Position numbers and translations under genes: made by a program
Shown here: one piece after another, positions 41,507 to 51,224 of the stretch
How positions within the stretch are numbered: the first letter of the stretch is position 1
Layout: each line of letters opens with the position of its first letter
Notes under the pieces: generated by a model
Told to the model about the DNA's origin: nothing
Seen by the model: only the letters and a program-made list of their open reading frames with translations
The model's database searches: none
Assembly (NCBI RefSeq): GCF_026967935.1
Contig: NZ_JAPVBL010000002.1
Coordinates: forward strand, 310,001-374,000
Direction: 5' to 3'
Length of the DNA stretch: 64,000 bases
DNA from: Modestobacter sp. VKM Ac-2982
Lineage (GTDB): Bacteria > Actinomycetota > Actinomycetes > Mycobacteriales > Geodermatophilaceae

Positions 41507-42556
41507 GTGAACGTCCCCCTGTGGATCTGGCTGGCCGTGCTGGCGGTCATCCTCGTCATGCTCGCCGTCGACCTGTTCGCCCACCGGCACGCACACGTGA
41601 TCGGCGTGCGGGAGGCGGCCGGTTGGTCGGCGGTCTGGGTCGTGCTCGGCGTCGCGTTCGGCGCCGTCGTCTGGTGGCAGGCCGGCAGCGAGTACGGCCA
41701 GCAGTACTTCGCCGGCTACCTGATCGAGAAGTCCCTGGCCGTGGACAACGTGTTCGTCTGGGCGATCGTGCTGACGTACTTCGCCGTACCGCGGGAGTAC
41801 CAGCACCGGGTCCTGTTCCTCGGCGTCCTCGGGGCGCTGGTCTTCCGCGGCATCTTCATCGCCGCCGGGTCGGTGCTCATCGCCAGCTTCAGCTGGGTGC
41901 TGTACCTGTTCGCCGCGTTCCTGCTCGTCACCGGTGTGCGGATGGCCCGGCAGCGCAACGAGCACCTGGACCCGGAGCGGTCGCGGGCGCTGCGCGCCTT
42001 CCGCCGCTTCGTGCCGATGACCGACGCCTACCACGGCCAGCGCCTCGTGGTGCGGATGGGCGGGCGACTGGTCGCCACGCCGCTGCTGGCCGTGCTGGTG
42101 GTCATCGAGGTCACCGACGTCGTCTTCGCGGTCGACTCGATCCCGGCCATCTTCGCGGTCACCGACGAGCCGTTCTTGGTGTTCACCGCCAACGCGTTCG
42201 CCGTCCTAGGCCTGCGCGCGATGTACTTCCTGCTCGCCGACCTGATGCACCGGTTCGTGTACCTCAAGGCCGGCCTGGCGCTGGTGCTGGTCTGGGTCGG
42301 GGTCAAGATGATGCTGAAGGTCGACCTGTTCTACGTGCCGACGACGATCTCGTTGGCCGTCGTCGCCACGATCATCGGGGTCTCGGTCGTGGCCAGCCTG
42401 CGGGCGACGCGCGGCCAGGGCCGGGCGCCGGTGGCCGCGGGCGCCGCAGCGCCCTTCCGGGTCGCCTCGGCCGAGGAGACCGCGGCGCTGGAGCCGACCT
42501 GGCGGCGGCAGCGGCAGCCGGTCGGGACGACGGGAGAGGGGCGCGACGAGCGATGA
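41507..42556 (+). CDS. TerC/Alx family membrane protein, probable Mn2+ exporter
   Basis: 349-residue membrane protein with about nine helices. TerC signatures: acidic membrane motifs in AVDLFAHRHAH, EKSLAVDNVFVWAIVL and EVTDVVFAVDSIPAIFAVT. GTG start at 41507 with GGGAGG 6 bases upstream, inside the riboswitch platform. TerC proteins under yybP-ykoY switches export manganese or help load Mn onto exported proteins. The stop overlaps the downstream HTH gene. Confidence 0.92.
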   Translation: MNVPLWIWLAVLAVILVMLAVDLFAHRHAHVIGVREAAGWSAVWVVLGVAFGAVVWWQAGSEYGQQYFAGYLIEKSLAVDNVFVWAIVLTYFAVPREYQHRVLFLGVLGALVFRGIFIAAGSVLIASFSWVLYLFAAFLLVTGVRMARQRNEHLDPERSRALRAFRRFVPMTDAYHGQRLVVRMGGRLVATPLLAVLVVIEVTDVVFAVDSIPAIFAVTDEPFLVFTANAFAVLGLRAMYFLLADLMHRFVYLKAGLALVLVWVGVKMMLKVDLFYVPTTISLAVVATIIGVSVVASLRATRGQGRAPVAAGAAAPFRVASAEETAALEPTWRRQRQPVGTTGEGRDER

Positions 42557-42870
42557 CCGGTGAGCGGCGGTGGACGTTCCTGACCAACCACGGGCACGTC
42601 CTGCTGGCCGTCGCCGGCGCCCCCGACCTGCGGGTCGCGGAGATCGCCGCGCAGGTGGGCATCTCGTCCCGCGCTGCACTGGCGATCCTCCGCGACCTGG
42701 AGGACGACGGGTACGTCCTGCGGACACGGGTCGGGCGGCGCACCCACTACGCCGTGCAGCCGCACCAGCCGTTCCGGCACCCCGCGACGGAGGCGCACGA
42801 GGTGGACGAGCTGCTGGCGATCTTCGGCCGCCCACCGTCAGGCCGAGCCGGGAGCGCGGCCGAACAGTGA
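42553..42870 (+). CDS. Small winged-helix regulator (MarR/ArsR-like)
   Basis: 105-residue DNA-binding protein: helix-turn-helix LRVAEIAAQVGISSRAALAILRDLEDDG followed by a wing, YVLRTRVGRRTHYAV. ATG overlaps the TerC stop (ATGA-type), so it is made with the exporter. It could act as a local regulator of metal or stress genes; no metal-binding Cys/His cluster is evident. Confidence 0.78.
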   Translation: MTGERRWTFLTNHGHVLLAVAGAPDLRVAEIAAQVGISSRAALAILRDLEDDGYVLRTRVGRRTHYAVQPHQPFRHPATEAHEVDELLAIFGRPPSGRAGSAAEQ

Positions 42871-42905
42871 CGTGCACCACTCCCGCCCCGTAGGCTGCGC
42901 GCATT

Positions 42906-42923
42906 CCTGACCGATCGGTCGGG
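42906..42923. promoter_or_regulatory. 18-bp near-perfect palindrome upstream of the NDMA-dependent dehydrogenase
   Basis: CCTGACCGATCGGTCGGG, one mismatch between halves, 77 bases before the GTG. TetR-type operator shape (ACCGATCGGT core). The TetR gene at 44179-44781 is the nearest candidate. Confidence 0.5.
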
Positions 42924-43000
42924 AACCACCGGGGAGGAGTGACCGGCGCCCGGGAGGCCCCCGGACCGGCCGCACCGTCCCTGCTCGGAGAGGAGCACCT

Positions 43001-44125
43001 GTGCCCGTCACCACCCGCGTCTCGCTCGTCCGCAAGGCCCCCGGCACCTACGAGACGGCCACCGTCGAGCTCGACGACCCGCGCCAGGGGGAGGTGACGG
43101 TCAAGCTCGCCGCTTCGGGCCTGTGTCACTCCGACGACCACGTCGCCACCGGGGACGTGCCGGTCGCGGTCTACCCCTACGTGGGTGGGCACGAGGGCGC
43201 CGGCGTCGTCACCGCCGTCGGGCCGAACACCCCGGGCTACGAGGTCGGCGACCACGTGGTCTTCTCGTTCCTGCCCGCCTGTGGGCACTGCGAGTCGTGC
43301 GCCCAGGGGCAGAGCAACCTCTGCGACCTCGGGGCCTCCCTGCTCACCGGCGCCCGGGCCGAGGACCCGACCAGCTTCCGGATGACCGAGGACGGCAACC
43401 CCGTCGGTCAGCAGTGCGGCATCTCCACCTTCAGCGAGTACACGACCGCCTCGGTCGACTCGGTGGTGAAGATCAGCAAGGACGTGCCGCTCAAGGCCGC
43501 TGCGCTGGTGGGCTGCGGGGTGCCCACCGGCTGGGGGTCAGCGGTCCGCTCGGCCAACATCAAGCCGGGGGCGACGGTGATCGTGATGGGCATCGGCGGC
43601 ATCGGGGCGAACGCGCTGCAGGGGGCGGTGCACGCCGGGGCCAGCACGGTCATCGCGGTGGACCCGGCACCGTTCAAGCAGGAGAAGGCCAAGGAGTTCG
43701 GGGCCACGCACGTCTTCCCCGGCATCGAGGAGGCGACCGAGTACGCCCGGTCGATCACCAACGGGCAGGGCGCCGACGCCGTCATCATCACCGTCGGCGT
43801 GGTGCAGGGCGAGCACGTGGCCCAGGCGCTGGCCGCGATCCGCAAGGCCGGCACCGTCGTGCTGACCGGGCTCGGTGACGTCACCGCCACCGGCGCCCCG
43901 ATCGCCCTCGGCGACCTCACGCTCATGCAGAAGCGGCTGCAGGGATCGCTGTTCGGCGAGTCCAACCCGCGGCACGACATCCCGGCCCTGCTGCGGATGT
44001 ACCAGGCCGGCCAGCTGAAGCTCGACGAGCTCGTCACCCGGGAGTACACGCTGGACCAGGTCGCCGAGGCCTACGAGGACATGCACGCCGGGAAGAACAT
44101 CCGCGGCGTCATCGTCTTCGACTGA
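43001..44125 (+). CDS. NDMA-dependent zinc alcohol dehydrogenase
   Basis: 374-residue class III-type zinc dehydrogenase of the group that keeps NAD tightly bound and is linked to mycofactocin redox chemistry in actinobacteria. Catalytic zinc ligands in ASGLCHSDDHVATGD and GGHEGAG; structural Cys in CGHCESCAQGQSNLC; NAD motif VMGIGGIGANALQGAVHAGA. GGAGAGGAG lies before the GTG at 43001. Ends at a strong terminator. Oxidises alcohols or aldehyde hydrates with an artificial or mycofactocin acceptor. Confidence 0.88.
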   Translation: MPVTTRVSLVRKAPGTYETATVELDDPRQGEVTVKLAASGLCHSDDHVATGDVPVAVYPYVGGHEGAGVVTAVGPNTPGYEVGDHVVFSFLPACGHCESCAQGQSNLCDLGASLLTGARAEDPTSFRMTEDGNPVGQQCGISTFSEYTTASVDSVVKISKDVPLKAAALVGCGVPTGWGSAVRSANIKPGATVIVMGIGGIGANALQGAVHAGASTVIAVDPAPFKQEKAKEFGATHVFPGIEEATEYARSITNGQGADAVIITVGVVQGEHVAQALAAIRKAGTVVLTGLGDVTATGAPIALGDLTLMQKRLQGSLFGESNPRHDIPALLRMYQAGQLKLDELVTREYTLDQVAEAYEDMHAGKNIRGVIVFD

Positions 44126-44134
44126 CCGCACCGC

Positions 44135-44177
44135 CCACCACGCCCCAGCACCCCGCGCAGGTGCTGGGGCGTGGTGG
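44135..44177. terminator. 18-bp perfect hairpin, bidirectional terminator
   Basis: Arms 44135-44152 and 44160-44177 are fully complementary with a 7-base loop, between the converging dehydrogenase and TetR genes. Confidence 0.85.
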
Positions 44178-44178
44178 T

Positions 44179-44781
44179 TCAGGACGACGCCGGGCGGCCG
44201 ATGGTGGTGAGGAAGTCCTCGAGGAGGGCCGTCTGGCGTTCGGGTGTGTTGTGGCGTGGGGAGAAGCAGGCGTTGATCTGCAACCCCATCGTCAGGGCGA
44301 GCACCGCGTCGACGATCAGGTCGTGCGAGCGGCCCGGTGCCAGCTCGCCGGCGACCTGGGCCTGGCCCAGGTACATCCGCATCTCCGCGCGCCAGGTCTC
44401 CATGGCGTTGTCGTAGAACGCCACGAGCTCCGGCTGGCCGGCGGCGTAGTCCCAGAAGCCGATGACCACCCGGGCCTCGGCGAGCCGGACCTCGTCCAGC
44501 GGCATGATCTCCAGGCACAGCAGCCGGAACGCGGTGAGCCCGCCGCGGTCGCCGATCGCGGCGCGGGCCCGCTCGTTCGTGGCGTCGAAGGCCCGCTGGA
44601 ACGCCGCCCGCAGCACGGCGTCCTTGTCCGGGAAGTAGCGGGCCAGGGCACCGTTGGCGTACCCCGCCTCCGCGGCCAGCTCCCGCATGGTGACCGCGAT
44701 GAAGCCCTTGCGGACGATCAGCGACCACACCGCCTCGATGATCTCGGTGCGGCGGGCGGCGTGGTCGACGATCTTGGGCAC
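44179..44781 (-). CDS. TetR/BetI-like transcriptional regulator
   Basis: 200-residue TetR protein: N-terminal DNA-binding domain (RRTEIIEAVWSLIVRKGFIA; MRELAAEAGYANGALARYFPDKDAVL) and a BetI-type ligand domain (LCLEIMPLDEVRLAEARVVIGFW). BetI relatives respond to amines and polar alcohols. It lies beside the amine oxidase/permease genes and the dehydrogenase with a palindromic site, either of which could be its target. Confidence 0.87.
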   Translation of the reverse strand: MPKIVDHAARRTEIIEAVWSLIVRKGFIAVTMRELAAEAGYANGALARYFPDKDAVLRAAFQRAFDATNERARAAIGDRGGLTAFRLLCLEIMPLDEVRLAEARVVIGFWDYAAGQPELVAFYDNAMETWRAEMRMYLGQAQVAGELAPGRSHDLIVDAVLALTMGLQINACFSPRHNTPERQTALLEDFLTTIGRPASS

Positions 44782-44806
44782 GGGGCTCCTCGGGCGACGG
44801 GGGTGC

Positions 44807-45343
44807 TCAGGTGAGCATCGCGGTCATCCCCGACAGCATCACCAGCCCCCCGGTGAACCGCAGGGCACCCAGCGCCCGGCCCGCGCGATCGGGCCGCTCC
44901 GGGACGGCGTCGTCCCGGCCGGCGCGGTGGTCGCGCGGCCCGCCCTGGCGGGTGACGTGCCGCACGGCGAGCCAGACCACCAGGACGGCGACGGCGTAGG
45001 GGAGCGTGCCCTCGGCGCCGGTGTGGTGGGCACCGTGGACACCGCCCGCCGCCGTCCCGCCGCCGACCCCGGCGAGCGCGATGAGCGCGGCCATCGCCGC
45101 GGTGTCGACCGCACCGGACCAGCGGGCGGCCGGCGTCCGCACGCGGCGCAGCTGCCAGGCCAGGAGCGCCGCCAGCGCGAGCAGCGCCAGCGGCTCTCCC
45201 AGCGGGCGGGCGGCGGGCAGCCAGGCCACCACCATCGCCACCAGCCCCAGGGCGTGCGGCACCCACAGCGGCGGCCGGTGCGGGAAGTGCCCGATCATCG
45301 CCAGTCCGGCGCCCGCGCCGCAGACCACCAGATGAGCGGTCAC
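44807..45343 (-). CDS. Small multi-span membrane protein with His-rich loop
   Basis: 178-residue hypothetical membrane protein with about five hydrophobic segments and a loop reading GGVHGAHHTGAEG. The His-rich loop and the position three bases after the permease stop on the same strand suggest a link with the copper amine oxidase, for instance copper supply; this is inference only. The family was not recognised for certain (DUF5134-like). Confidence 0.7.
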   Translation of the reverse strand: MTAHLVVCGAGAGLAMIGHFPHRPPLWVPHALGLVAMVVAWLPAARPLGEPLALLALAALLAWQLRRVRTPAARWSGAVDTAAMAALIALAGVGGGTAAGGVHGAHHTGAEGTLPYAVAVLVVWLAVRHVTRQGGPRDHRAGRDDAVPERPDRAGRALGALRFTGGLVMLSGMTAMLT

Positions 45344-45346
45344 GGC

Positions 45347-46915
45347 TCAGCCTACGACGTCGCGCAGCGCCGGTCGCTGGTCGGCGTTCCGCGAGAGCAC
45401 CGTGCCGACCACCAGCCCGACCAGGAACAGCACGAAGGGCAGCAGCACCAGCGTCCAGCCGGTGGCGCTGAGCTGCCAGGCCGTCACGGTCGGGTCGACG
45501 CCCTCGGGGACGGTGCCGGCCAGCAGGCCGAACCGGCCGATCAGCAGGTAGAGCCCGGTGGCCAGGCCGAGGGCGGCGAGCACCGGTGCGGCCAGCGTCG
45601 ACCACCAGTGGCCCCCGCGCCGTGTTCCCCGGAAGTGCACCAGGACGGCCACGCAGACGAGGATCTCCACCAGCACGACGGAGATGACCGCCATGCCGGA
45701 CGACCAGTAGAAGAGGTTGAGCACCGGGTCCAGGCCGGCCAGGGCGAAGACCACGATCACCGTGCCGGTGAGGACGCTGGTCACGATCGCCCCGATGCCG
45801 GGGGCGCCGTGCCGGTTGGTGTTCTGCAGCGCCCCGGGGAAGACCCCGGCGCGGCCCAGGGAGAAGAAGTAGCGGGCGCTGCAGTTCTGGAAGGCCAGCA
45901 GCCCGGCGAACAGGCTGGAGAGCACGAGCCAGCTCATCACCGTGGCCAGCCAGTCGCCGACGTAGGTGGCGGCGACGGAGAACAGCACCGCCGCGGGATC
46001 GGCCAGCGGCACGCCGTCGACCGAGGACTCCTCGAGCACCCGGGCGACGACGTCGTCGGTGCCCAGTCCGCTCACCACGGCCCAGGAGGCCGCCGCGAAG
46101 ATGACGGTGATCAGGCCCACCGCGGCGTAGGTGGCCCGCGGCACGGTGCGCTCGGGGTCCTTGCTCTCCTCGCCGTAGATCGCGGTGGCCTCGAAGCCGA
46201 TGTAGGAGGCGAACGCGAAGGCCAGCGCGATGCCGGCCGAGCCGGCCAGGCCGCCGACGAAGACGTTCTGCGGAGCGAAGGACTCGACCAGGTTCGCCCC
46301 GTCGGGGCCGCCGCCCTCGAGCATGACGGCGACGGCGACGACGGCGAGGCTGAGCAGCTCGAGCACCATGAGCGTGCCGAGGACCTTGGCGCCGACGTCG
46401 ACGCTGACCACCGAGAGGGCGAGCACCAGCGCCCAGGCGGCGAGCGTCCACAGCCACCACGGGGCGTCGATGCCGAAGGTGGCCTCCATCTGCCCGGCCA
46501 TCAGACCGCCGAAGAACCCGTAGACCGCCAGCTGGATGGTCAGGTAGGCGAACACGGAGACGAACGCCGAGCCGACGCCGGCGGACAGGCCCAGGCCGCG
46601 GCCGACGTAGGCGAAGAACGCCCCGGTGTTGGTCACCACCCGGCTCATCGCCGAGAAGGCGGAGGCGAACACCATGAGGACGATCCCGACGGCGACGTAG
46701 GCGCCCGGGGCGCCGGCGCCGTTGCCGGCCGCGATGGCCACCGGCACGGCGCCGGTCATGCCGACCAGCGGGGCCGCGGCGGCGACGACGAAGAAGACGA
46801 TGCCGAGGACGCCGAGCCGGCCGGACCTCAGCTGCTCGCCGTCGCTGCGGCCGGCCGGCGCGCCGGGGGAGGTCAGCGCGGTCGCGCCGGTCGAGGTGGT
46901 CGGGCGCTCACTCAC
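45347..46915 (-). CDS. APC-family amino acid/amine permease
   Basis: 522-residue, about 12-helix secondary transporter. N-terminal [20 protein letters not shown] and the consensus block [20 protein letters not shown] are typical of the APC superfamily. GTG start overlaps the end of the copper amine oxidase gene by 8 bases, so it almost certainly imports the amine that the oxidase degrades (tyramine, phenylethylamine or similar). Confidence 0.92.
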   Translation of the reverse strand: MSERPTTSTGATALTSPGAPAGRSDGEQLRSGRLGVLGIVFFVVAAAAPLVGMTGAVPVAIAAGNGAGAPGAYVAVGIVLMVFASAFSAMSRVVTNTGAFFAYVGRGLGLSAGVGSAFVSVFAYLTIQLAVYGFFGGLMAGQMEATFGIDAPWWLWTLAAWALVLALSVVSVDVGAKVLGTLMVLELLSLAVVAVAVMLEGGGPDGANLVESFAPQNVFVGGLAGSAGIALAFAFASYIGFEATAIYGEESKDPERTVPRATYAAVGLITVIFAAASWAVVSGLGTDDVVARVLEESSVDGVPLADPAAVLFSVAATYVGDWLATVMSWLVLSSLFAGLLAFQNCSARYFFSLGRAGVFPGALQNTNRHGAPGIGAIVTSVLTGTVIVVFALAGLDPVLNLFYWSSGMAVISVVLVEILVCVAVLVHFRGTRRGGHWWSTLAAPVLAALGLATGLYLLIGRFGLLAGTVPEGVDPTVTAWQLSATGWTLVLLPFVLFLVGLVVGTVLSRNADQRPALRDVVG

Positions 46916-48869
46916 CGGAGGCCTCCGTGGTCGTGCAGGAGGCGGCGCCGCCCGCGCAGTGCGCGGAGGTCGAGGCCGGCACGTCGAGGGTGGGGTTGCG
47001 GTCGAAGAAGCCGAACGGCTTCAGCCGGAACCCGGTGTAGTCCACCGGCATGATCGGCCAGTCCTCCGGCCGGGGCACGTGGGTGAGCCCGAAGGTGTGC
47101 CACACCACCAGGTCCTGGCCGTCGATGTCCCGGTCGGCCGCGGCGTACTCGGGCAGCCCGGAGCCCCCGCTGTGCTGGTTGACGAAGTCCCCGGCCGAGT
47201 AACGCTCGGCGGGGTCGTAGCGGGTCACCCACAGGTGCCGGGTGGCGAACGCCGCCCGCTGGGCGATCGAGGACCCCGGGTCCGACAGCAGGGTCGGCAG
47301 CCCCTCCGGGTACAGGGCGTAGCCGACGGGCTGGCCGACGTGGTTGAGCCGCTCGGGGTTGACGATGTGCCAGACCCGGTCGGTGGCCGGGGAGGCGTCG
47401 CGCTGGGCCGCGGACTCGGTGGCCAGGGTGGTGCAGGAGGTGGTGAACGCGTTGCCGCGCTGGTTCTCCGGCCCCATCGGGACCCGCACGACCTCCACCT
47501 CGTCGACCCGGTTGGCGACGCCGTCGACCGTCATGTCCAGGCGGGCGCTGAACAGGTGCTGGTGCAGCGGGGCGCCCAGCCCCGGGGCGATCTGGGAGGC
47601 GTAGGGGTACTCGCCGCCGGCGTGGGCGGAGGTGAAGACGACGCCGGTGGCCTTGGCCTCGAACTCGATCGTGCCGTCGAGGTAGAGGTACCAGTAGAAG
47701 CCGTAGTCGTAGTTGCCCACGGTGGTGAAGAAGGAGATCACCAGCCGCCGCTGCCGGCGGGTCTGCTGCGAGCCGCTCCACAGGTCGGTGTGCTTCCAGA
47801 GGATCCCGAAGTCCTCCTCGTGGATGCAGACCGCGTTGGGCAGCGTGCGGGGGTCGCCCTGCTCGTCGGCGATGACGGCGTCCAGGTAGGTGATGTCGCC
47901 GAGGCAGTCGCAGCCGAGCTCCAGGGCGTTGGCGTAGCGGCCGACCAGGTACTCGCCGGTGTCGAAGTAGTTCTGCCAGGAGCGCACCGGGTTCGGGTCG
48001 GCGTAGGGGACGACCATCTCGGCGATCGAGGCGCGGTAGACGATCGGCCGCACGCCGGCGCCCTCGTCGAACCCGATCTGGTGCAGCACGAGGCCCTCCC
48101 GGGTGTCGAAGCCGACCCGCAGCGACCACTTCTCCCAGGTGAGCACGTTGCCCTCCAGGGACAGGCTCGACCCCTGGGGCTGGGTGATCTCGATCGGCTT
48201 CTGGGTGGTCCGCGGCGGGCCGCTGACCGCCGGGTCGTCGTAGTTGCCCGAGCCGGTGGGCACCGGGACGGCGCCGGTGTCGATGACCTGGTCGACGACC
48301 CGGTTGATCGTGTCGACGTAGGCGACCAGGCCGTCGATCGGGTGTGCCCAGGCGGAGTCCGTCGGCGTCTCCTGCCAGAAGGCCAGCCCGCGCAGGACGC
48401 GGCGCCCCGCCTCGTCCGGGTACTCCTCGTACGCGCCGGCCGACAGGGGGGCCACCCGGACCTGGGCGACGTCCAGGTCGCGGGCGGCCAGGGCGGCCAG
48501 CCACCGCTCGTCGGTGGACAGCAGCTGCTCGACGAGCTCGAACTCCTCGTCCAGCACCGGGAGCTGACCGGAGGTGGCGGTGTCCAGCTCGACCGCCGTG
48601 ACGACCTCACCGGCGGTGGCGTCGACCACGACGTCCCGGGAGACCTGCGAGGCCAGGTCCAGCAGCAGGACCCGGAAGCACCGGGTGACCGGCTGCCCGG
48701 GGCGGTGGGCCAGCACCTCGGCCTTCGGCGGCTCCTGGAGGCCGACGTAGACGAAGCGGGTGCTGTCGACGACCAGGCCGGCCGCGGTGGTGATCCGCCG
48801 GACCTCCTCGATCTCCGCGGCCTGGATGGGGTCCAGGGGATGGGTCAGCTGTAGCTGGGTGGTGGTCAT
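46908..48869 (-). CDS. tynA: Copper amine oxidase (tyramine/phenylethylamine type)
   Basis: 653-residue enzyme that oxidises primary amines to aldehydes, NH3 and H2O2. The tyrosine that becomes topaquinone is Tyr387 in VGNYDYG; copper ligands are His436 and His438 (LHQHLF) and His597 (LTHVPRPED); the catalytic base is Asp303 in [10 protein letters not shown]. No signal peptide, as in Arthrobacter-type oxidases. Heads an operon with the APC permease. If phenylethylamine is the substrate, phenylacetaldehyde could feed the phenylacetate pathway encoded 35 kb away (inference). Confidence 0.94.
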   Translation of the reverse strand: MTTTQLQLTHPLDPIQAAEIEEVRRITTAAGLVVDSTRFVYVGLQEPPKAEVLAHRPGQPVTRCFRVLLLDLASQVSRDVVVDATAGEVVTAVELDTATSGQLPVLDEEFELVEQLLSTDERWLAALAARDLDVAQVRVAPLSAGAYEEYPDEAGRRVLRGLAFWQETPTDSAWAHPIDGLVAYVDTINRVVDQVIDTGAVPVPTGSGNYDDPAVSGPPRTTQKPIEITQPQGSSLSLEGNVLTWEKWSLRVGFDTREGLVLHQIGFDEGAGVRPIVYRASIAEMVVPYADPNPVRSWQNYFDTGEYLVGRYANALELGCDCLGDITYLDAVIADEQGDPRTLPNAVCIHEEDFGILWKHTDLWSGSQQTRRQRRLVISFFTTVGNYDYGFYWYLYLDGTIEFEAKATGVVFTSAHAGGEYPYASQIAPGLGAPLHQHLFSARLDMTVDGVANRVDEVEVVRVPMGPENQRGNAFTTSCTTLATESAAQRDASPATDRVWHIVNPERLNHVGQPVGYALYPEGLPTLLSDPGSSIAQRAAFATRHLWVTRYDPAERYSAGDFVNQHSGGSGLPEYAAADRDIDGQDLVVWHTFGLTHVPRPEDWPIMPVDYTGFRLKPFGFFDRNPTLDVPASTSAHCAGGAASCTTTEASGE

Positions 48870-49053
48870 GGCTGCACCTCGGAACGTCTACGGATGTTGA
48901 CGAATGCGGGTGCGCGGCGAAGGGGTCGTCCGCGCGGTGTGCCGGACAGGGTGCCCCACGTCACGTTTCAGCGGAAGACCCTCGTGTGACGTTCAGGTCA
49001 ATTCCTCTGAAGGCATGGCCCACGGGGCGGCTCTCCGCGCTGCGGGCGGGCGG

Positions 49054-49701
49054 TCAGCCGCCGTCCGGACGGTGGGCGCGCGGTGTCCGGGGCATCGGCG
49101 CGTTCCAGCCGAAACGGACGCTGAGCATCCGGATCGTGAAGCACACGGCCGCCGCGCCGACGGCCGTGGCCACCCCGTAGGCGTCCAGCTGGGCGGCCAC
49201 CACGGTGACGGTCGCACCGATCAGCGCCGGGATCGCGTACAGGCCGCTGCGGAAGACGGACGGGACCTGCCCGATCAGGACGTCGCGCAACGTGCCCCCA
49301 CCCACCCCGGTGAGCGCGCCGAGCAGCACCGCCTGCGTCGGGCCCAGCCCGAGGGCGAGCGCCTTGCTGGCGCCGGTGACCGCGAACAGGCTCAGCCCCG
49401 CGGCGTCGAGCACCGTGATCGGGGTGTTCAGCCGGTCCAGCCCGGGCCCGAGGACGAAGGCGACCAGCCCACCGCCGGCGGCCACCGCCAGGTAGCGCCA
49501 GTCGCTGAACGTCGCCGGCGGCAGGGCGCCGAGCAGGACGTCCCGGATGATCCCGCCGCCGAGGGCCGTGGTCATCCCCAGCGTGATGACGCCGACGATG
49601 TCGAGCCGGGTCACCCGCAGCGCGGTCAGCGCACCGTTCAGCGCGAAGGCGAACGTGCCGACGAGGTCGAGGGTGAGCAACAGCGTCGCCTCGGTGCTCA
49701 C
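49054..49701 (-). CDS. TRIC/UPF0126 family cation channel protein
   Basis: 215-residue membrane protein made of two tandem UPF0126 units: GTFAFALNGALTALR ... TTALGGGIIRDVLLG and AAGLSLFAVTGASKAL ... LTGVGGGTLRDVLIG. Each repeat carries the GGGxxRDxLxG motif of prokaryotic trimeric intracellular cation channels. GTG start. Probably conducts K+ or other monovalent cations. Confidence 0.92.
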   Translation of the reverse strand: MSTEATLLLTLDLVGTFAFALNGALTALRVTRLDIVGVITLGMTTALGGGIIRDVLLGALPPATFSDWRYLAVAAGGGLVAFVLGPGLDRLNTPITVLDAAGLSLFAVTGASKALALGLGPTQAVLLGALTGVGGGTLRDVLIGQVPSVFRSGLYAIPALIGATVTVVAAQLDAYGVATAVGAAAVCFTIRMLSVRFGWNAPMPRTPRAHRPDGG

Positions 49702-49799
49702 CGGTCGGTTCTACCAGCGGGCTCCCCGGCGACCGCACCGGCCGGGCGCCCGTGCGCGACGGGCCTCCCGCGGTCGAGGTGCGCCCTAGGCTCTCGCAC

Positions 49800-50258
49800 G
49801 TGGCCGGTGGACCCGTCTCGGAGCAGCGTCTGGCCGACCTGGTGCTGCTGCGCCGGGTGCGGGACCGGATCGACCGCGAGTACGCCCAGCCGCTCGACGT
49901 CGCCGCGCTGGCCCGTGGGGTGCACGTGTCGGCCGGGCACCTGAGCCGGGAGTTCAAGCGGGCCTACGGGGAGTCGCCGTACGCCTACCTGATGACCCGG
50001 CGGATCGAGCGCGCCATGACGCTGTTGCGGCGGGGGGACCTCAGCGTGACCGACGTCTGCTTCGCCGTCGGCTGCGGTTCGCTGGGCACGTTCAGCACCC
50101 GCTTCACCGAACTGGTCGGGATGCCGCCGAGCGTCTACCGCGAGCAGGCCGCCCGGGGGAGTGCGGGGATTCCGCCGTGCCTGGCCAAGCAGGCGACCAG
50201 ACCGGTCAGGAATCGAGAAGCCCGGACGTCCCTGCCGCCCCTAGCGTGGCCGACATGA
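49800..50258 (+). CDS. AraC-family regulator, DNA-binding domain only (leaderless)
   Basis: 152 residues with the two AraC helix-turn-helix motifs (LDVAALARGVHVSAGHLSRE; LSVTDVCFAVGCGSLGTFST) and no sensor domain. TAGGCT at 49787-49792 is only 7 bases before the GTG at 49800, so the mRNA probably begins at the start codon. It ends 3 bases into the next gene, a VOC protein, a frequent AraC-glyoxalase cassette. Confidence 0.88.
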   Translation: MAGGPVSEQRLADLVLLRRVRDRIDREYAQPLDVAALARGVHVSAGHLSREFKRAYGESPYAYLMTRRIERAMTLLRRGDLSVTDVCFAVGCGSLGTFSTRFTELVGMPPSVYREQAARGSAGIPPCLAKQATRPVRNREARTSLPPLAWPT

Positions 50259-50665
50259 CCTTGATCATCCACTACGCGTTCCTGCCGCACACCGACCCGG
50301 AGGCCTCGGTGGCCTTCTACCGCGACGTCCTCGGTTTCGAGGTCCGCAAGGACGTCGGCTACGAGGACATGCGCTGGGTCACCGTGGGCCCACCCGACCA
50401 GCCGCAGACCTCCATCGTCCTGCACCCGCCGGCCGTCGACCCGACCATCACCGACGAGGAGCGCCGCACCGTCCTCGAGCTGATCGCCAAGGGCAACTAC
50501 GCCGCGATCACCCTGGCCACCGACGACCTCGACGGCACCTTCGGCAAGATCGCGGCCAGTGGCGCCGAGGTGCTCCAGGAGCCGACGGACCAGGACTACG
50601 GTGTCCGCGACTGCGCGTTCCGCGACCCGACGGGCAACCTGATCCGGATCAACCAGCTGACCTGA
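50255..50665 (+). CDS. VOC (glyoxalase/bleomycin resistance) family protein
   Basis: 136 residues with the double beta-alpha-beta-beta-beta VOC fold: DPEASVAFYRDVLGFEVR at the start and DCAFRDPTGNLIRINQL at the end, with metal-ligand candidates His6 and an acidic residue near the C-terminus. The ATG at 50255 overlaps the AraC gene end. It may bind or detoxify an electrophile; the AraC protein is its likely regulator. Confidence 0.87.
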   Translation: MTLIIHYAFLPHTDPEASVAFYRDVLGFEVRKDVGYEDMRWVTVGPPDQPQTSIVLHPPAVDPTITDEERRTVLELIAKGNYAAITLATDDLDGTFGKIAASGAEVLQEPTDQDYGVRDCAFRDPTGNLIRINQLT

Positions 50666-50693
50666 CCCCGCCGGGGCCCTACGGTGCGGTGGC

Positions 50694-51098
50694 ATGGTGC
50701 CCCGCTCCACACTCGTCGCCGTGTCGGCGGCCCAGTTGGCCGCTCAGCTGGCCGGTCACGTCGTCGCCCTGCGGCGCCGCCGGCACTTCGACGTCCCCTT
50801 CCTCGTGGGGAGCCCGGACCACGTCGTCCGTGACTGGCTCTGGTTCGGCACGGCCTTCAGTGCACCGCCGTACCTGCTCGGGCCGCAGGTCTGGGCGACC
50901 GCCCGGCTGCTCCGCGGGCCGGACGACCGGGCCCGCTGGGTGCTCCGGTGGCTCGGCACCGGGCTGACGTTCGGCTACCTGAGCGAGCGCTGCACCCGCC
51001 TCCGGGTCAGCCCCGGCGGGTTCGACCCGGTCGAGACCCCGGTGGTGGCGACCGGGTGGGGGTGCGCGGTGGCCCTGGCCGTCCTCGCCCGCCGCTGA
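50694..51098 (+). CDS. Hypothetical membrane protein (134 aa)
   Basis: Uncharacterised 134-residue protein with weakly hydrophobic stretches (TLVAVSAAQLAAQLAGHVVA; WVLRWLGTGLTFGYLS; ATGWGCAVALAVLA) that may be two or three membrane segments. ATG at 50694, with TACGGT a few bases upstream as a possible -10 of a short-leader transcript. Family not recognised. Confidence 0.6.
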   Translation: MVPRSTLVAVSAAQLAAQLAGHVVALRRRRHFDVPFLVGSPDHVVRDWLWFGTAFSAPPYLLGPQVWATARLLRGPDDRARWVLRWLGTGLTFGYLSERCTRLRVSPGGFDPVETPVVATGWGCAVALAVLARR

Positions 51099-51224
51099 CG
51101 ACCGGTCAGCCGAGCAGCGGGGCACCGGCGAGTCACCGGGCTCGACGCGACCGCCGAACGACGGATCGCCGAGGTCGTCCGGCCCGCCGCAGGCTGACCC
51201 CGGCGGCGACAGGGAGCCGTGCGG

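Noticed and set aside
44654..47053. 799-codon plus-strand frame
   Set aside because: Antisense to the membrane protein, APC permease and amine oxidase genes; composition (runs of Gly, His, Gln, Arg) is that of a GC-rich shadow frame.
46722..48854. 710-codon plus-strand frame
   Set aside because: Antisense of the copper amine oxidase, which has full catalytic motifs on the minus strand.
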